From assembly GCA_016930715.1 (NCBI GenBank), contig JAFGGC010000008.1:1-41718 (forward strand): DNA of 41,718 nucleotides. The letters are read 5' to 3'. Below, piece by piece: positions 31,209 through 39,200 of this stretch (its first letter is position 1; each line of letters starts with the position of its first letter). Made by a program: the position numbers and the translations under genes. A model generated the notes under the pieces. The model made no database searches, was not told the origin of the DNA, and worked only from the letters and a program-made list of their open reading frames with translations. The DNA comes from Endomicrobiales bacterium. GTDB lineage: Bacteria; Elusimicrobiota; Endomicrobiia; Endomicrobiales; JAFGGC01.

Positions 31209-32273
31209 ATGGAGAAAAAGAATTACCGCATTGCAGTGCTTGGCGGCGACGGCACCGGGCCCGAAGTGGTCAGGGAAGGAATAAAAGTGATAGAAGCAGC
31301 GGCGAGAAAATCGAAATTCAAGATCGAGTGGGTCAACTACGACCTCGGCGGCGAGCGTTACAAAAAGACCGGGGAAATACTCCCCGACAGCGTTTTATCC
31401 GAGCTAAAGAAAGTCGATTCAATTTTCCTGGGCGCGATAGGGCATCCGGACGTGAAACCCGGGATACTCGAGAAAGGGCTGTTGCTTCGCCTGCGTTTCG
31501 AGCTTGACCAGTACATAAATTTGAGGCCGGTGAAACTGTATCCAAACGTTGACACGCCGCTGAAAGACAAGAAACCGGAGGATATAGATTTCCTTGTCGT
31601 GCGCGAAAACACCGAAGGGCTTTACTGCGGCGCGGGGGGGTTTCTGAGAAAAGGCACGAAGAACGAGGTTGCCGTTCAGGAATCGATAAACACGAGATAC
31701 GGCGCCGAACGGTGCCTGAGGTACGCCTTCGAGGCAACGAAGGCGCGCAACAGGGACAAGAAACTGACCCTCTGCGGCAAGACGAACGTGCTGACGTTCG
31801 CATTTGACCTCTGGGAACGGACGTTTTACGAAGTGGCAAAGGACTATCCGGACATAAAAACGGATTACGCCCACGTGGACGCGACCTGCATGTGGATGGT
31901 CAAAAATCCCGAGTGGTTCGACGTCATAGTCACGGACAACATGTTCGGCGACATAATCACCGATCTGGGGGCGATGATACAGGGCGGCATGGGGATAGCG
32001 GCGGGAGGGAACATCAACCCCGAAGGCGTCTCGATGTTCGAACCCATCGGAGGGTCCGCGCCCAAATACACCGGGAAAAACGTGATCAATCCGCTCGCGG
32101 CCATATGCGCGGGCGCGATGATGCTTGACGCCATAGGCGAAAAGGAAGCCGCCCGTACGATAGAGAATTCGGTAGAAAAATCCCTGACCAGCGGCAAGAT
32201 AAAGAGTCTTGCGGCCGGCAAAATGGGTTTGACGACGACCGAGATGGGCGATCTGATAGCGCATAACCTATGA
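31209..32273 (+). CDS. leuB: 3-isopropylmalate dehydrogenase
   Basis: LeuB oxidatively decarboxylates 3-isopropylmalate. The 354-residue protein has GGDGTGPEVV at the start, LRLRFELDQYINLRPVKL (residues ~95-112) with substrate-binding Arg residues, VRENTEGLYCG, the Mg-binding DNMFGDIITD and the NAD-binding EPIGGSAPKYTGKNVINPLA. Relatives act on isocitrate, homoisocitrate or tartrate, but leuACD immediately upstream fixes the role. It follows the structured gap after leuD and is followed by a palindromic element. Confidence 0.92.
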   Translation: MEKKNYRIAVLGGDGTGPEVVREGIKVIEAAARKSKFKIEWVNYDLGGERYKKTGEILPDSVLSELKKVDSIFLGAIGHPDVKPGILEKGLLLRLRFELDQYINLRPVKLYPNVDTPLKDKKPEDIDFLVVRENTEGLYCGAGGFLRKGTKNEVAVQESINTRYGAERCLRYAFEATKARNRDKKLTLCGKTNVLTFAFDLWERTFYEVAKDYPDIKTDYAHVDATCMWMVKNPEWFDVIVTDNMFGDIITDLGAMIQGGMGIAAGGNINPEGVSMFEPIGGSAPKYTGKNVINPLAAICAGAMMLDAIGEKEAARTIENSVEKSLTSGKIKSLAAGKMGLTTTEMGDLIAHNL

Positions 32274-32274
32274 G

Positions 32275-32390
32275 AGGGACAGCGCCTATTTTTTAGATGA
32301 TTTTCGGCACAGTCTATACAAAGTTACCTCTATATTGAGAACGTATGTGAATGAAGATATTACAGTGCATAGAAAGTAGTCGCTGTCCCT
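32275..32390 (+). repeat. MITE/REP-like element with terminal inverted repeats
   Basis: AGGGACAGCG (32275-32284) and CGCTGTCCCT (32381-32390) are perfect ends; with tolerance the similarity extends inward over about 22 bases (CCTATTTTTTA against TACTTTCTA on the other strand). The 116-base element begins two bases after the leuB stop and holds no reading frame. It resembles palindromic repeats mobilised by IS200-like (RAYT) transposases; no transposase is in the window. Confidence 0.6.
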
Positions 32391-32404
32391 GAAAGAGAGG
32401 AAAG

Positions 32405-33421
32405 GTGAAGAAATATAGCGTGGGAGTAGCGGGCGCGACCGGCGCGGTCGGCCTTGAGATGATAAAGATGCTGGAGTCCAGGAAGTTCCCCGTGGGTTCC
32501 ATCAGGCTCCTTGCCTCGGAGAGGTCCGCCGGCAAGAAACTCAAGTTCAACGGACGTGACGTCGAGGTGCAGCTTCTTGGGCACGATTCGGGGAAGGGGC
32601 TTGACGTGGCGCTTTTCAGCGCCGGGGCAAAGATATCGAAGGAATTCGCCCCGTCGTTTGCCAGGGATAACTGCTTCGTGATAGACAATTCAAGCGCCTG
32701 GCGCATGGAGCCGGATATTCCGCTGGTGGTGCCGGAAGTAAACCCGAATGATTTGTCAAAAGAAAAAAAGATAATCGCCAATCCGAACTGTTCCACTATA
32801 CAGATGGTGGTCGCGTTGAAGCCCATTCACGATTCGGCGCGCATAAAAAGGGTGATAGTGGCTACCTATCAGTCGGTTTCGGGTGCCGGACAGAAGGGGA
32901 TTGAAGAGCTCAAGAACCAGGTCGTCGCCTGGGCAAAAGGAGAGGCCGTTCCGGCCCCCTCCAAGTTCACTCATCAGATAGCATTCAACCTGATACCTCA
33001 CATTGATATTTTCACTGAAAACAGTTATACTAAAGAAGAAATGAAAATGGTCAATGAGACCAGGAAGATAATGGGCGATCCTTCCATTATGCTTTCGGCC
33101 ACGTGCGTGCGCGTCCCGGTTTTCAGGTCACATTCGGAAGCCGTCTGGATCGAGACCGAAAGGAAAATCTCGCCGGAAGAGGCAAAAATGCTTCTTTCAA
33201 AAGCGCCCGGGGTGGAAGTCGTTGACGACGTTGCGAACAACAAGTATCCGACCCCGCTTGACGGCGAGAACAGGCAGAAAACCTACGTGGGGCGCATACG
33301 CGACGATATTTCGGCGAAGAACGGGCTGACCTTCTGGGTCGTTTCTGACAATCTTCTGAAAGGCGCGGCGCTGAACGCGGTCGAGATAGCCGAAAAGCTG
33401 GTAGAGAAGAAGATAGTATAA
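32405..33421 (+). CDS. asd: aspartate-semialdehyde dehydrogenase
   Basis: Asd reduces aspartyl phosphate to the semialdehyde, feeding lysine, diaminopimelate, methionine and threonine. The start is GTG 32405 after GAGAGGAAA. The 338-residue protein has the NADP loop GATGAVG (10-16), the catalytic Cys129 in NPNCSTIQ, SGAGQKGIEEL and the substrate-binding region with SATCVRVPVFRSHSE. Length is normal. It may be co-transcribed with leuB through the intervening element. Confidence 0.94.
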   Translation: MKKYSVGVAGATGAVGLEMIKMLESRKFPVGSIRLLASERSAGKKLKFNGRDVEVQLLGHDSGKGLDVALFSAGAKISKEFAPSFARDNCFVIDNSSAWRMEPDIPLVVPEVNPNDLSKEKKIIANPNCSTIQMVVALKPIHDSARIKRVIVATYQSVSGAGQKGIEELKNQVVAWAKGEAVPAPSKFTHQIAFNLIPHIDIFTENSYTKEEMKMVNETRKIMGDPSIMLSATCVRVPVFRSHSEAVWIETERKISPEEAKMLLSKAPGVEVVDDVANNKYPTPLDGENRQKTYVGRIRDDISAKNGLTFWVVSDNLLKGAALNAVEIAEKLVEKKIV

Positions 33422-33424
33422 AAC

Positions 33425-33508
33425 GATTACACAGATCACTCAAACAGATTACACAGATACACCGATAAGGTTGAATCTGTGTAATCGCCTAAAAAAATCT
33501 GCGTAATC
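33425..33508 (+). repeat. 12-10-12 mirrored repeat element, copy C
   Basis: GATTACACAGAT (33425-33436), ten bases, GATTACACAGAT (33447-33458), a 16-base loop, ATCTGTGTAATC (33475-33486), ten bases, ATCTGCGTAATC (33497-33508). Only one base differs from perfect symmetry of the words. It fills the gap between asd and the next gene, from four bases after the stop to 11 bases before the ATG. Confidence 0.9.
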
Positions 33509-33519
33509 AGTGAAATGAT

Positions 33520-34212
33520 ATGAAGAAATTAATCATAAATGCCGATGACCTCGGTTACAGGGAAGAGATAAACAAGGGCATAATGTTCGCCCACCAGAAC
33601 GGGCTCGTGACGAGCGCTTCCCTTTTCGTCGAGCGCGACGGCACCGCCGACGCGCTAAGGTTCTTGAAGGAAACCCCGTCGCTGGGGGTTGGCATCCACC
33701 TTGATCTCGACAAGTATTTTGAAGTAGACCACCACCTGGGGATAATCCTCGGATGGAGGGAGACGAAACACGATATTGGCGCGGTTGCCGGAGAAGTTAA
33801 TAGACAGATCCAGAAGTTCAGTTCGTTCGGGCTTTCGGCCGACCATCTGGACAGCCACCACCACGCGCATATGATTGACGAGGTTTTCACGGTCGTATGC
33901 GACGCCGCGGCGGAGCACAAGATACCAGTTGTCAGGTTCGACGAAAAGCACTTCGTTGACCCGATAAAAAGGCAGAAGATGAGGCAGTATCTCGCGGACA
34001 AGGGCCTGAGATGCATAGACCACTTCATAGAGGGATGGTATTGGGGAAACGTTGACGAGTCTTATAATGTAGCGGAGCTTATGACCCATCCCGGATACGG
34101 CGAACTCTGGCGGGAAGCGGAGCTCGCGCACTGCTGCCAGCCGCAGCTTAAGCAATACTTCATTGACCAGAAAATTGAACTATTGAGATTTTCTGATGCC
34201 TTTTCATCATAA
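33520..34212 (+). CDS. YdjC/ChbG-family carbohydrate deacetylase
   Basis: The 230-residue protein matches the YdjC-like (ChbG) family: INADDLGYREEINKGI (residues 5-20) with the metal-binding Asp pair, GIHLDLD, and the His-rich HLDSHHHAHMID (about residues 109-120). Characterised members remove an acetyl group from diacetylchitobiose or related sugars. Here it may act on envelope or scavenged aminosugars; neighbours do not tell. The end overlaps truA by 17 bases if the upstream truA start is used. Confidence 0.88.
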   Translation: MKKLIINADDLGYREEINKGIMFAHQNGLVTSASLFVERDGTADALRFLKETPSLGVGIHLDLDKYFEVDHHLGIILGWRETKHDIGAVAGEVNRQIQKFSSFGLSADHLDSHHHAHMIDEVFTVVCDAAAEHKIPVVRFDEKHFVDPIKRQKMRQYLADKGLRCIDHFIEGWYWGNVDESYNVAELMTHPGYGELWREAELAHCCQPQLKQYFIDQKIELLRFSDAFSS

Positions 34213-34963
34213 TTTACTGATGTTCATAGAGTACGACGGCAGGAAATTCTCCGGCTGGCAGAAGCAGCCGGGAACGAGGACGGTCCAGTCAGAGATAGAA
34301 AAAGCCGCCCGAAAACTATTCGGCCCGAAAATAACTTGCGCGGCGGCAGGTAGGACCGACAAGGGCGTTCACGCGCTCTCGCAGGCGGTGAGCCTGAAAA
34401 TAGACAGCCGGCAACGGGACGCCCGGAAAACAAAAGAACTCCTTAAAAGGGCGGCATATTCGCTAAATGCTCTCCTGCCTGAAGACATATCGGTATCCTC
34501 GGTCCAATGCGTCGATCCCGGTTTCACTCCCCGTTACAGGGCAAAATCAAAAGTATATAAATATAATATCTGGAACAAACCCGAGAGATCGGTGTGGAGA
34601 TCACGCACGCACTGGCATCTGCCTCGTAAGCTCGACATCGCGCTTATGAAAAAGGCTTGCGGCAAATTGCGCGGGCGCCACGATTTTTCGTCGTTTGATT
34701 CAGCAGGAAGCACGCATAAAAATAAAGTTGTGCATGTTGAGGGCATAGGCATAAAAAAGCGAGGCCCGGACATAGAAATTGTTTTCAAGGCTGACAGGTA
34801 TCTCTACAAGATGATAAGGAACATCGTGGGGTGCCTGGCGGAGGTCGGCAGGGGCGGTTTGAGCCCCGGAAAGGTCGCGGAGATACTGGCGGCAAGAAAC
34901 AGGACGGTCACGTACAAGCCGGCACCGGCGCACGGACTCTTTTTAGAAAAGGTGGTGTTTTAA
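34196..34963 (+). CDS. truA: tRNA pseudouridine(38-40) synthase
   Basis: The 255-residue protein has IEYDGRKFSGWQKQPGTRTVQ (residues 11-31) and the catalytic AAGRTDKGVHA with Asp55. Length is normal. ATG 34196 gives a short N-terminal extension and overlaps the preceding gene; ATG 34220 would avoid overlap but leave only four residues before the conserved IEYDG. Neither has a clear ribosome binding site. The next gene starts directly after its stop. Confidence 0.93.
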   Translation: MPFHHNLLMFIEYDGRKFSGWQKQPGTRTVQSEIEKAARKLFGPKITCAAAGRTDKGVHALSQAVSLKIDSRQRDARKTKELLKRAAYSLNALLPEDISVSSVQCVDPGFTPRYRAKSKVYKYNIWNKPERSVWRSRTHWHLPRKLDIALMKKACGKLRGRHDFSSFDSAGSTHKNKVVHVEGIGIKKRGPDIEIVFKADRYLYKMIRNIVGCLAEVGRGGLSPGKVAEILAARNRTVTYKPAPAHGLFLEKVVF

Positions 34964-35227
34964 ATGAGTAAAAAAACGGAAAAAAGGGGCCAGCAAAAGA
35001 CGGAACAGGACGAAAGAGGCATTTCAGCCACGGGCAAAAAGGTCATAGCGGCTGGCATTTTAGTGGCCGTCGCGGGATATTTCGTGCTGACGAAGACGGA
35101 CCCGGCCGGACAAAACTGGGCCTCAACGCTGTCGCCTTTCCTTATACTGGGGGGATACGTTTTGATAGGAGCGGGTATTATAGTGCCGGAGAAACCGGCT
35201 GATATATTCGACAAAAAGGAGGGGTAA
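34964..35227 (+). CDS. small two-helix membrane protein
   Basis: This 87-residue protein has a charged, Lys/Gln/Glu-rich N-terminus (about 24 residues), then two hydrophobic helices (about 27-43 and 57-74) separated by a short loop, and a polar tail. I do not recognise the family. It starts immediately after truA (TAAATG) and is followed ten bases after its stop by a small Cys-rich gene, so it is probably part of the truA transcript. Confidence 0.65.
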   Translation: MSKKTEKRGQQKTEQDERGISATGKKVIAAGILVAVAGYFVLTKTDPAGQNWASTLSPFLILGGYVLIGAGIIVPEKPADIFDKKEG

Positions 35228-35237
35228 AAGGCCGGTC

Positions 35238-35441
35238 ATGATCTGCCCGATGTGCAAAAAAGAAACCGAAAAGATGATTCAGTGCGAGATTAGAGGCGAT
35301 ATTTGCCTGAAATGCTGTTTTCATATATCAAGCGGGGACCCCGAAAGCCTGAAAAAAGTCAAAATCGACAATAAACTCAGCAAGGAACAAGTCTTGGAAA
35401 AGTGCCTGAAATGCGCCGTTGACAAGAAGATTCAAAAATAG
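35238..35441 (+). CDS. small Cys-rich, probably zinc-binding protein
   Basis: The 67-residue protein has eight Cys: CPMC near the N-terminus, CEIRGDICLKCC in the middle and CLKC near the end. These could bind one or two zinc ions. No family is recognised. AGGAGG lies about 13 bases upstream of ATG 35238, further than usual, with the gene ten bases after the small membrane protein. The ORF is short, but the clustered Cys and position support it. Confidence 0.6.
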   Translation: MICPMCKKETEKMIQCEIRGDICLKCCFHISSGDPESLKKVKIDNKLSKEQVLEKCLKCAVDKKIQK

Positions 35442-35460
35442 CGGTGGTGCCGGAAACAGG

Positions 35461-35504
35461 TTTCACAAATATTTCACAAATATTTCAAAGAAATTTCAAT
35501 AAAT
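35461..35504 (+). repeat. four 11-base phased TTTCA repeats upstream of a promoter
   Basis: Four consecutive 11-base units all start with TTTCA: TTTCACAAATA, TTTCACAAATA, TTTCAAAGAAA, TTTCAATAAAT. They end 14 bases before the -35 box at 35519. Repetition at about one helical turn of A/T tracts predicts curved DNA and an UP-element-like stimulation. Confidence 0.75.
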
Positions 35505-35518
35505 TATGTAAAAAAACA

Positions 35519-35547
35519 TTGAAAAAGAGCGGAAAATCGATTATAGT
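35519..35547 (+). promoter_or_regulatory. sigma70 promoter of the secreted protein / giant protein locus
   Basis: TTGAAA (35519-35524, 5 of 6), 17 bases, TATAGT (35542-35547, 5 of 6). Start near 35554, giving a leader of about 57 bases before ATG 35611. The phased repeats at 35461-35504 lie directly upstream. Confidence 0.75.
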
Positions 35548-35610
35548 ATTTGCGTAAAAGAGCTTATCACGGAAGATCTGCGCTAATAACGAAAGGGAAC
35601 GCGTAGTCCG

Positions 35611-36222
35611 ATGAAAAAGCAGGCAAAGACGTTTTTCCACTTCACAATAGCGGCAAGCCTATTGCTCAACTCGGCATTCCACGTTAAGTTAGCTTTAGGC
35701 GGTATAGAACAAAAACATGCCTTCACGCAGGAAAACATTTCCACGTACTATTCGCTCCTGACGCAAATACCCATTAACATAGTCAGCGGTCTTATCGGTG
35801 CAGAAAATTGCGGTTTACCCGGGATGGGGGCCGCGAAGAAGGCGCCTCAACCGAAGGACAGTCACACATCTTCCAGCAATTCCAGCGATTTCGCGATAAC
35901 CAATACAATGTTTTCGACGTCGCTGCAGGCGACGGGGGGCGCGCTCTGGGACGGCGTTTTCTGTGGTTCAAGCGTGATAGGGTGCGAATCTTCGGATAGA
36001 GCCCCGCCAGGAAATCAACGGGCGTGGTTCTGCGTCATCCTGCTATTGCTCTTGATGTTCTTTAATTCGGTCAGAAGGGGAAGTTTGCCTTACAGCATCG
36101 TCCTTAAAGTCGTTGAATATAGCCCGATTCGGTTTTCCGAATCGGGTTTTTTATTTATCCGCTCACACGTGAGCGGGGAAAAACCCGCCGAAGAGGCAGG
36201 TTATCAAAAAATCAGGAGATAG
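35611..36222 (+). CDS. exported or membrane-anchored protein of unknown function
   Basis: The 203-residue protein starts with KKQAKTFFHFTIAASLLLNSAF, a signal-like segment with cleavage possible near LALG (about residue 30). A Ser/Asn-rich central part (SHTSSSNSSDF) and a C-terminal hydrophobic helix VILLLLLMFF (about residues 142-151) follow, then a basic patch VRRG: the pattern of a surface protein with a C-terminal anchor. No family recognised. Coding after the helix is odd: a perfect intrinsic terminator (36123-36152) and a second hairpin lie inside the frame. The frame stops four bases before the next ATG. Confidence 0.6.
   Translation: MKKQAKTFFHFTIAASLLLNSAFHVKLALGGIEQKHAFTQENISTYYSLLTQIPINIVSGLIGAENCGLPGMGAAKKAPQPKDSHTSSSNSSDFAITNTMFSTSLQATGGALWDGVFCGSSVIGCESSDRAPPGNQRAWFCVILLLLLMFFNSVRRGSLPYSIVLKVVEYSPIRFSESGFLFIRSHVSGEKPAEEAGYQKIRR
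36123..36152 (+). terminator. strong intrinsic terminator inside a reading frame
   Basis: CCCGATTCGG (36123-36132) pairs perfectly with CCGAATCGGG (36137-36146) around TTTT, followed by six T. A second hairpin CCGCTCAC/GTGAGCGG (36159-36176) follows. It lies 75 bases before the giant gene and within the last 34 codons of the 203-residue protein. Confidence 0.88.
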
Positions 36223-36226
36223 AACA

Positions 36227-39200
36227 ATGAATCCCAAAAACCTGTTATTGTTTAAGGGCTCGCCGCCGCGGCTCATTTTTGAAGTGCCGAGTTTCAGGAA
36301 AGCAGTTGCCGTCTTAACCTGTATTTCGTTTATATGCACCTCGGTCGTGCCTGTGAGTCTCGCTTCGTCTGTCAGGGATGAAAACCTAAAGAAGCAAAGC
36401 ACCGCGGTTCAAAATGAATTCATCCTGCCGTATACGGTCGGGCGCATTACCGATTATCGCGACTACGGGACAAGGGACGTCATAGTCAACATACAGGACC
36501 TCCATTGCCATCCCGAAGTCCAGAGGAACATATCAAGGATAATCGGGCTCATAGACGAACAGTCAAAGCTGAAATGCGTGTACTCAGAAGGGGCCTCAAA
36601 GGACCTTGACACTTCCTGGATATGCGGGATATGCGACGGGAATATCGAAAAAGACATAGCGGACGCGCTTGTCGAGAGCGGCAGGCTCGGCGGCGACGAA
36701 TACTATTCGATAATATCGAAAAAGTATAACCTGATAAAGGGCCTTGAGAATCCGAAGGTTTACGAAAGGAATTCGAAACGGCTCGCAAGGATCCTTGAGC
36801 GGAAAGAAGAGTTTTCAGGCAAGATCCAGGAGCTCAGGAAGCGCGTGGAGTCGCTCGGCGAAATCTATCTGGGCAACAGGAACAAGAGGTTTAAAAGGCT
36901 GGTAGAGGATTTCAGGTCCGGAAGCGTCAGCGCGAGCAAGTACTACAAGTTACTCATAAAATACGCGGAAGAATCCGGGATATACCTGGAAGAATACGGA
37001 AACATCTCGGGTTTTCTTGAAATAATGGAACTCCAGAAGAAACTCGATTACGGAAGGATCTCTTCCGAACTGCAGCGCTACATGCAGGAACTCCGCGCGA
37101 AGGTATCGTTCAGCGAATATTCAAGGCTGAAAGAGAATCTCGACGATCCGACAAGGCACGACGAGTTTTACCTGAACCTGTCAGCTCATTTCAATAAATC
37201 CGCCGGGAAAGGCGGCGCGTACAGGCACCTGAAGAGATTCTTCGAGTTCATAGAAAAAAACCAGGAAGTCAACACCCAGAAGCTCGTGAGGGAAGAAGAA
37301 CGTCTAGTGCGCAGCATTTTCGATTTCAACGCCAGAAGCGTCAGCGAAAAAGAAACCGCTTATCTGGGTTTCTATCTTGACGCGTTCAGTGATTACCTTG
37401 CCGGACAGGTGAGCCCTGAGAATCACGCAGAAGTGAAGGAGAACAGGGAAAGATTCAAGCTGTTATGGTCAAAGTACGTCGGCAACGACGAGCTCTTCGC
37501 GTTGGAAGGGGCGCAGGCGCTTCTCGACGAATACTACAGGGTCAACGGGAGCAGGAACGCGATATTCCTGTCAAGAATGTTGTCAGGCGAAAAAATAAGT
37601 TATTCGGGCGGCAATGACGAGAAAAGCGCCGACAAAATGATAAGGAAAGGCAGGGTCATAGCCGTCCTAACGGGCGGGTTCCATACAAAAGGGCTGGTAG
37701 AGCTTCTCAACAAGAACAGGCTTTCATATGTCGTCATAACTCCCAATGTCACGTCCGGCACGGAATTCTCAACCACGGTTTACGAACGGCTGATAAAGGA
37801 ACAGGCAAGGATAAACGCTCAAGGTATGGCGATAATGAAGGCCACGCAGGGGCTGGCCGCAATGTCCAGGGAGCAGAGAATAGAGCAGGTCCAGGTCGGT
37901 TTTATAGAGGGGAAATGGCCGCAGATATTTGACGGAACGGACGACAAGAAATCCGCGGCGGAGAAACTCAACGATGTGTTGCAGGAGTTAGACCCTGAAA
38001 GCGCGTTCATATACGACCAGCAAAAAGGAGAATCCAGGTTCGTACGCGCCGGGAAAGTGTACCGGATAAATGTTGAAAACGGACTGGCAGTCGTGGAAGA
38101 GCTCGAAACCGCCGCTCTTCATTTTAACGCCTTGATACTGAAAGGCAGGAGAGAGGAAGTTGACGTAACAGCGGAAATAACGGAAAGAAGCGGCAGCGAG
38201 AAGATAAGCGTACCCAACGTGCTGGATGACGGAGAACACTTGCTGAACAACATGCTGATAATGACTAAGGCAGAGATGGATGAGCTTTGCAGGGGGTTGG
38301 GAATAGACGAGGAGGAGCTCGGAAGCCTGGTGTCCAGGGCGTACGCCGCGCTGACAACGTGGAAAAAACGCGAACTGAACCTTGACCCGGATTCCATAAA
38401 GAATAAAAGGATACTGCTCAGCCTGCTAGCCGCCAAGAAAAGCAAGCATCTCTCCGAAGATTGCTCGATGAACGCGTTCATAGGCATAAACAGGACGTTG
38501 TTCGAGATGGCCAAAACAAACAAAGAGGCCGCAAAATTGCTCTTTATCTGGCTGATGGCCCACGAAATGAGGCACGAGGCCGGCATGAAAGACGAAAGAA
38601 CCGAGTTCGACGTGGAACTGATAGTGGACCTGATGATAGAACGCGGCGTGCATATCAATAAAACCACCGGTCTTCTGGGCGGTTACGTGGATAACGGCGG
38701 TTTCTTATCCGAAGTCAAAAGGGCTTACCGTGACAAAACAGGGGAGATGGTGAAAGCGGCCGTTTATTCAATGAAAGACTCTTTAAGTGAATTCAGGAAA
38801 AAGTTCGGATTGGCGACGCTTATAGGCCTCTCTTTTACCATATTTAAGGCGGTATTCCGCGGGCAGGCCCCGACGGAAGCTCCCGCGGGCGAACTTGACA
38901 CGATGAACATAGACGCGATAATTGACGAGTTGATGGCCTGCAAGGACCCTATCACTAGAAGCTTCAGGTATAACGAAACGGTCGCCTTCATAGAGAAGTA
39001 TTCGAAGATAGTGGAAATAACAGGCAGAGATTATCCCGTTGAAGCTCCCTGGCCTGTGCTAAAGGCAATAGTCCAGCTGACGAGGAAAGAGGAGGACGAG
39101 ATAATCAGGATAATCCGCGCAAAGTACAGGATGGCAAGGAAACCGGTCCTTGCCGACGACATTCTTCTTATGAACAGGATATTCCCGAAGGACTGGTTAA

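Noticed and set aside
30988-31284. Open frame of 98 codons across the leuD-leuB gap
   Set aside because: It runs through the hairpins, has biased composition with no family pattern, and overlaps the leuB start by 76 bases.
31419-32264. 281-codon antisense frame opposite leuB
   Set aside because: Same explanation; the sense strand carries all LeuB motifs.
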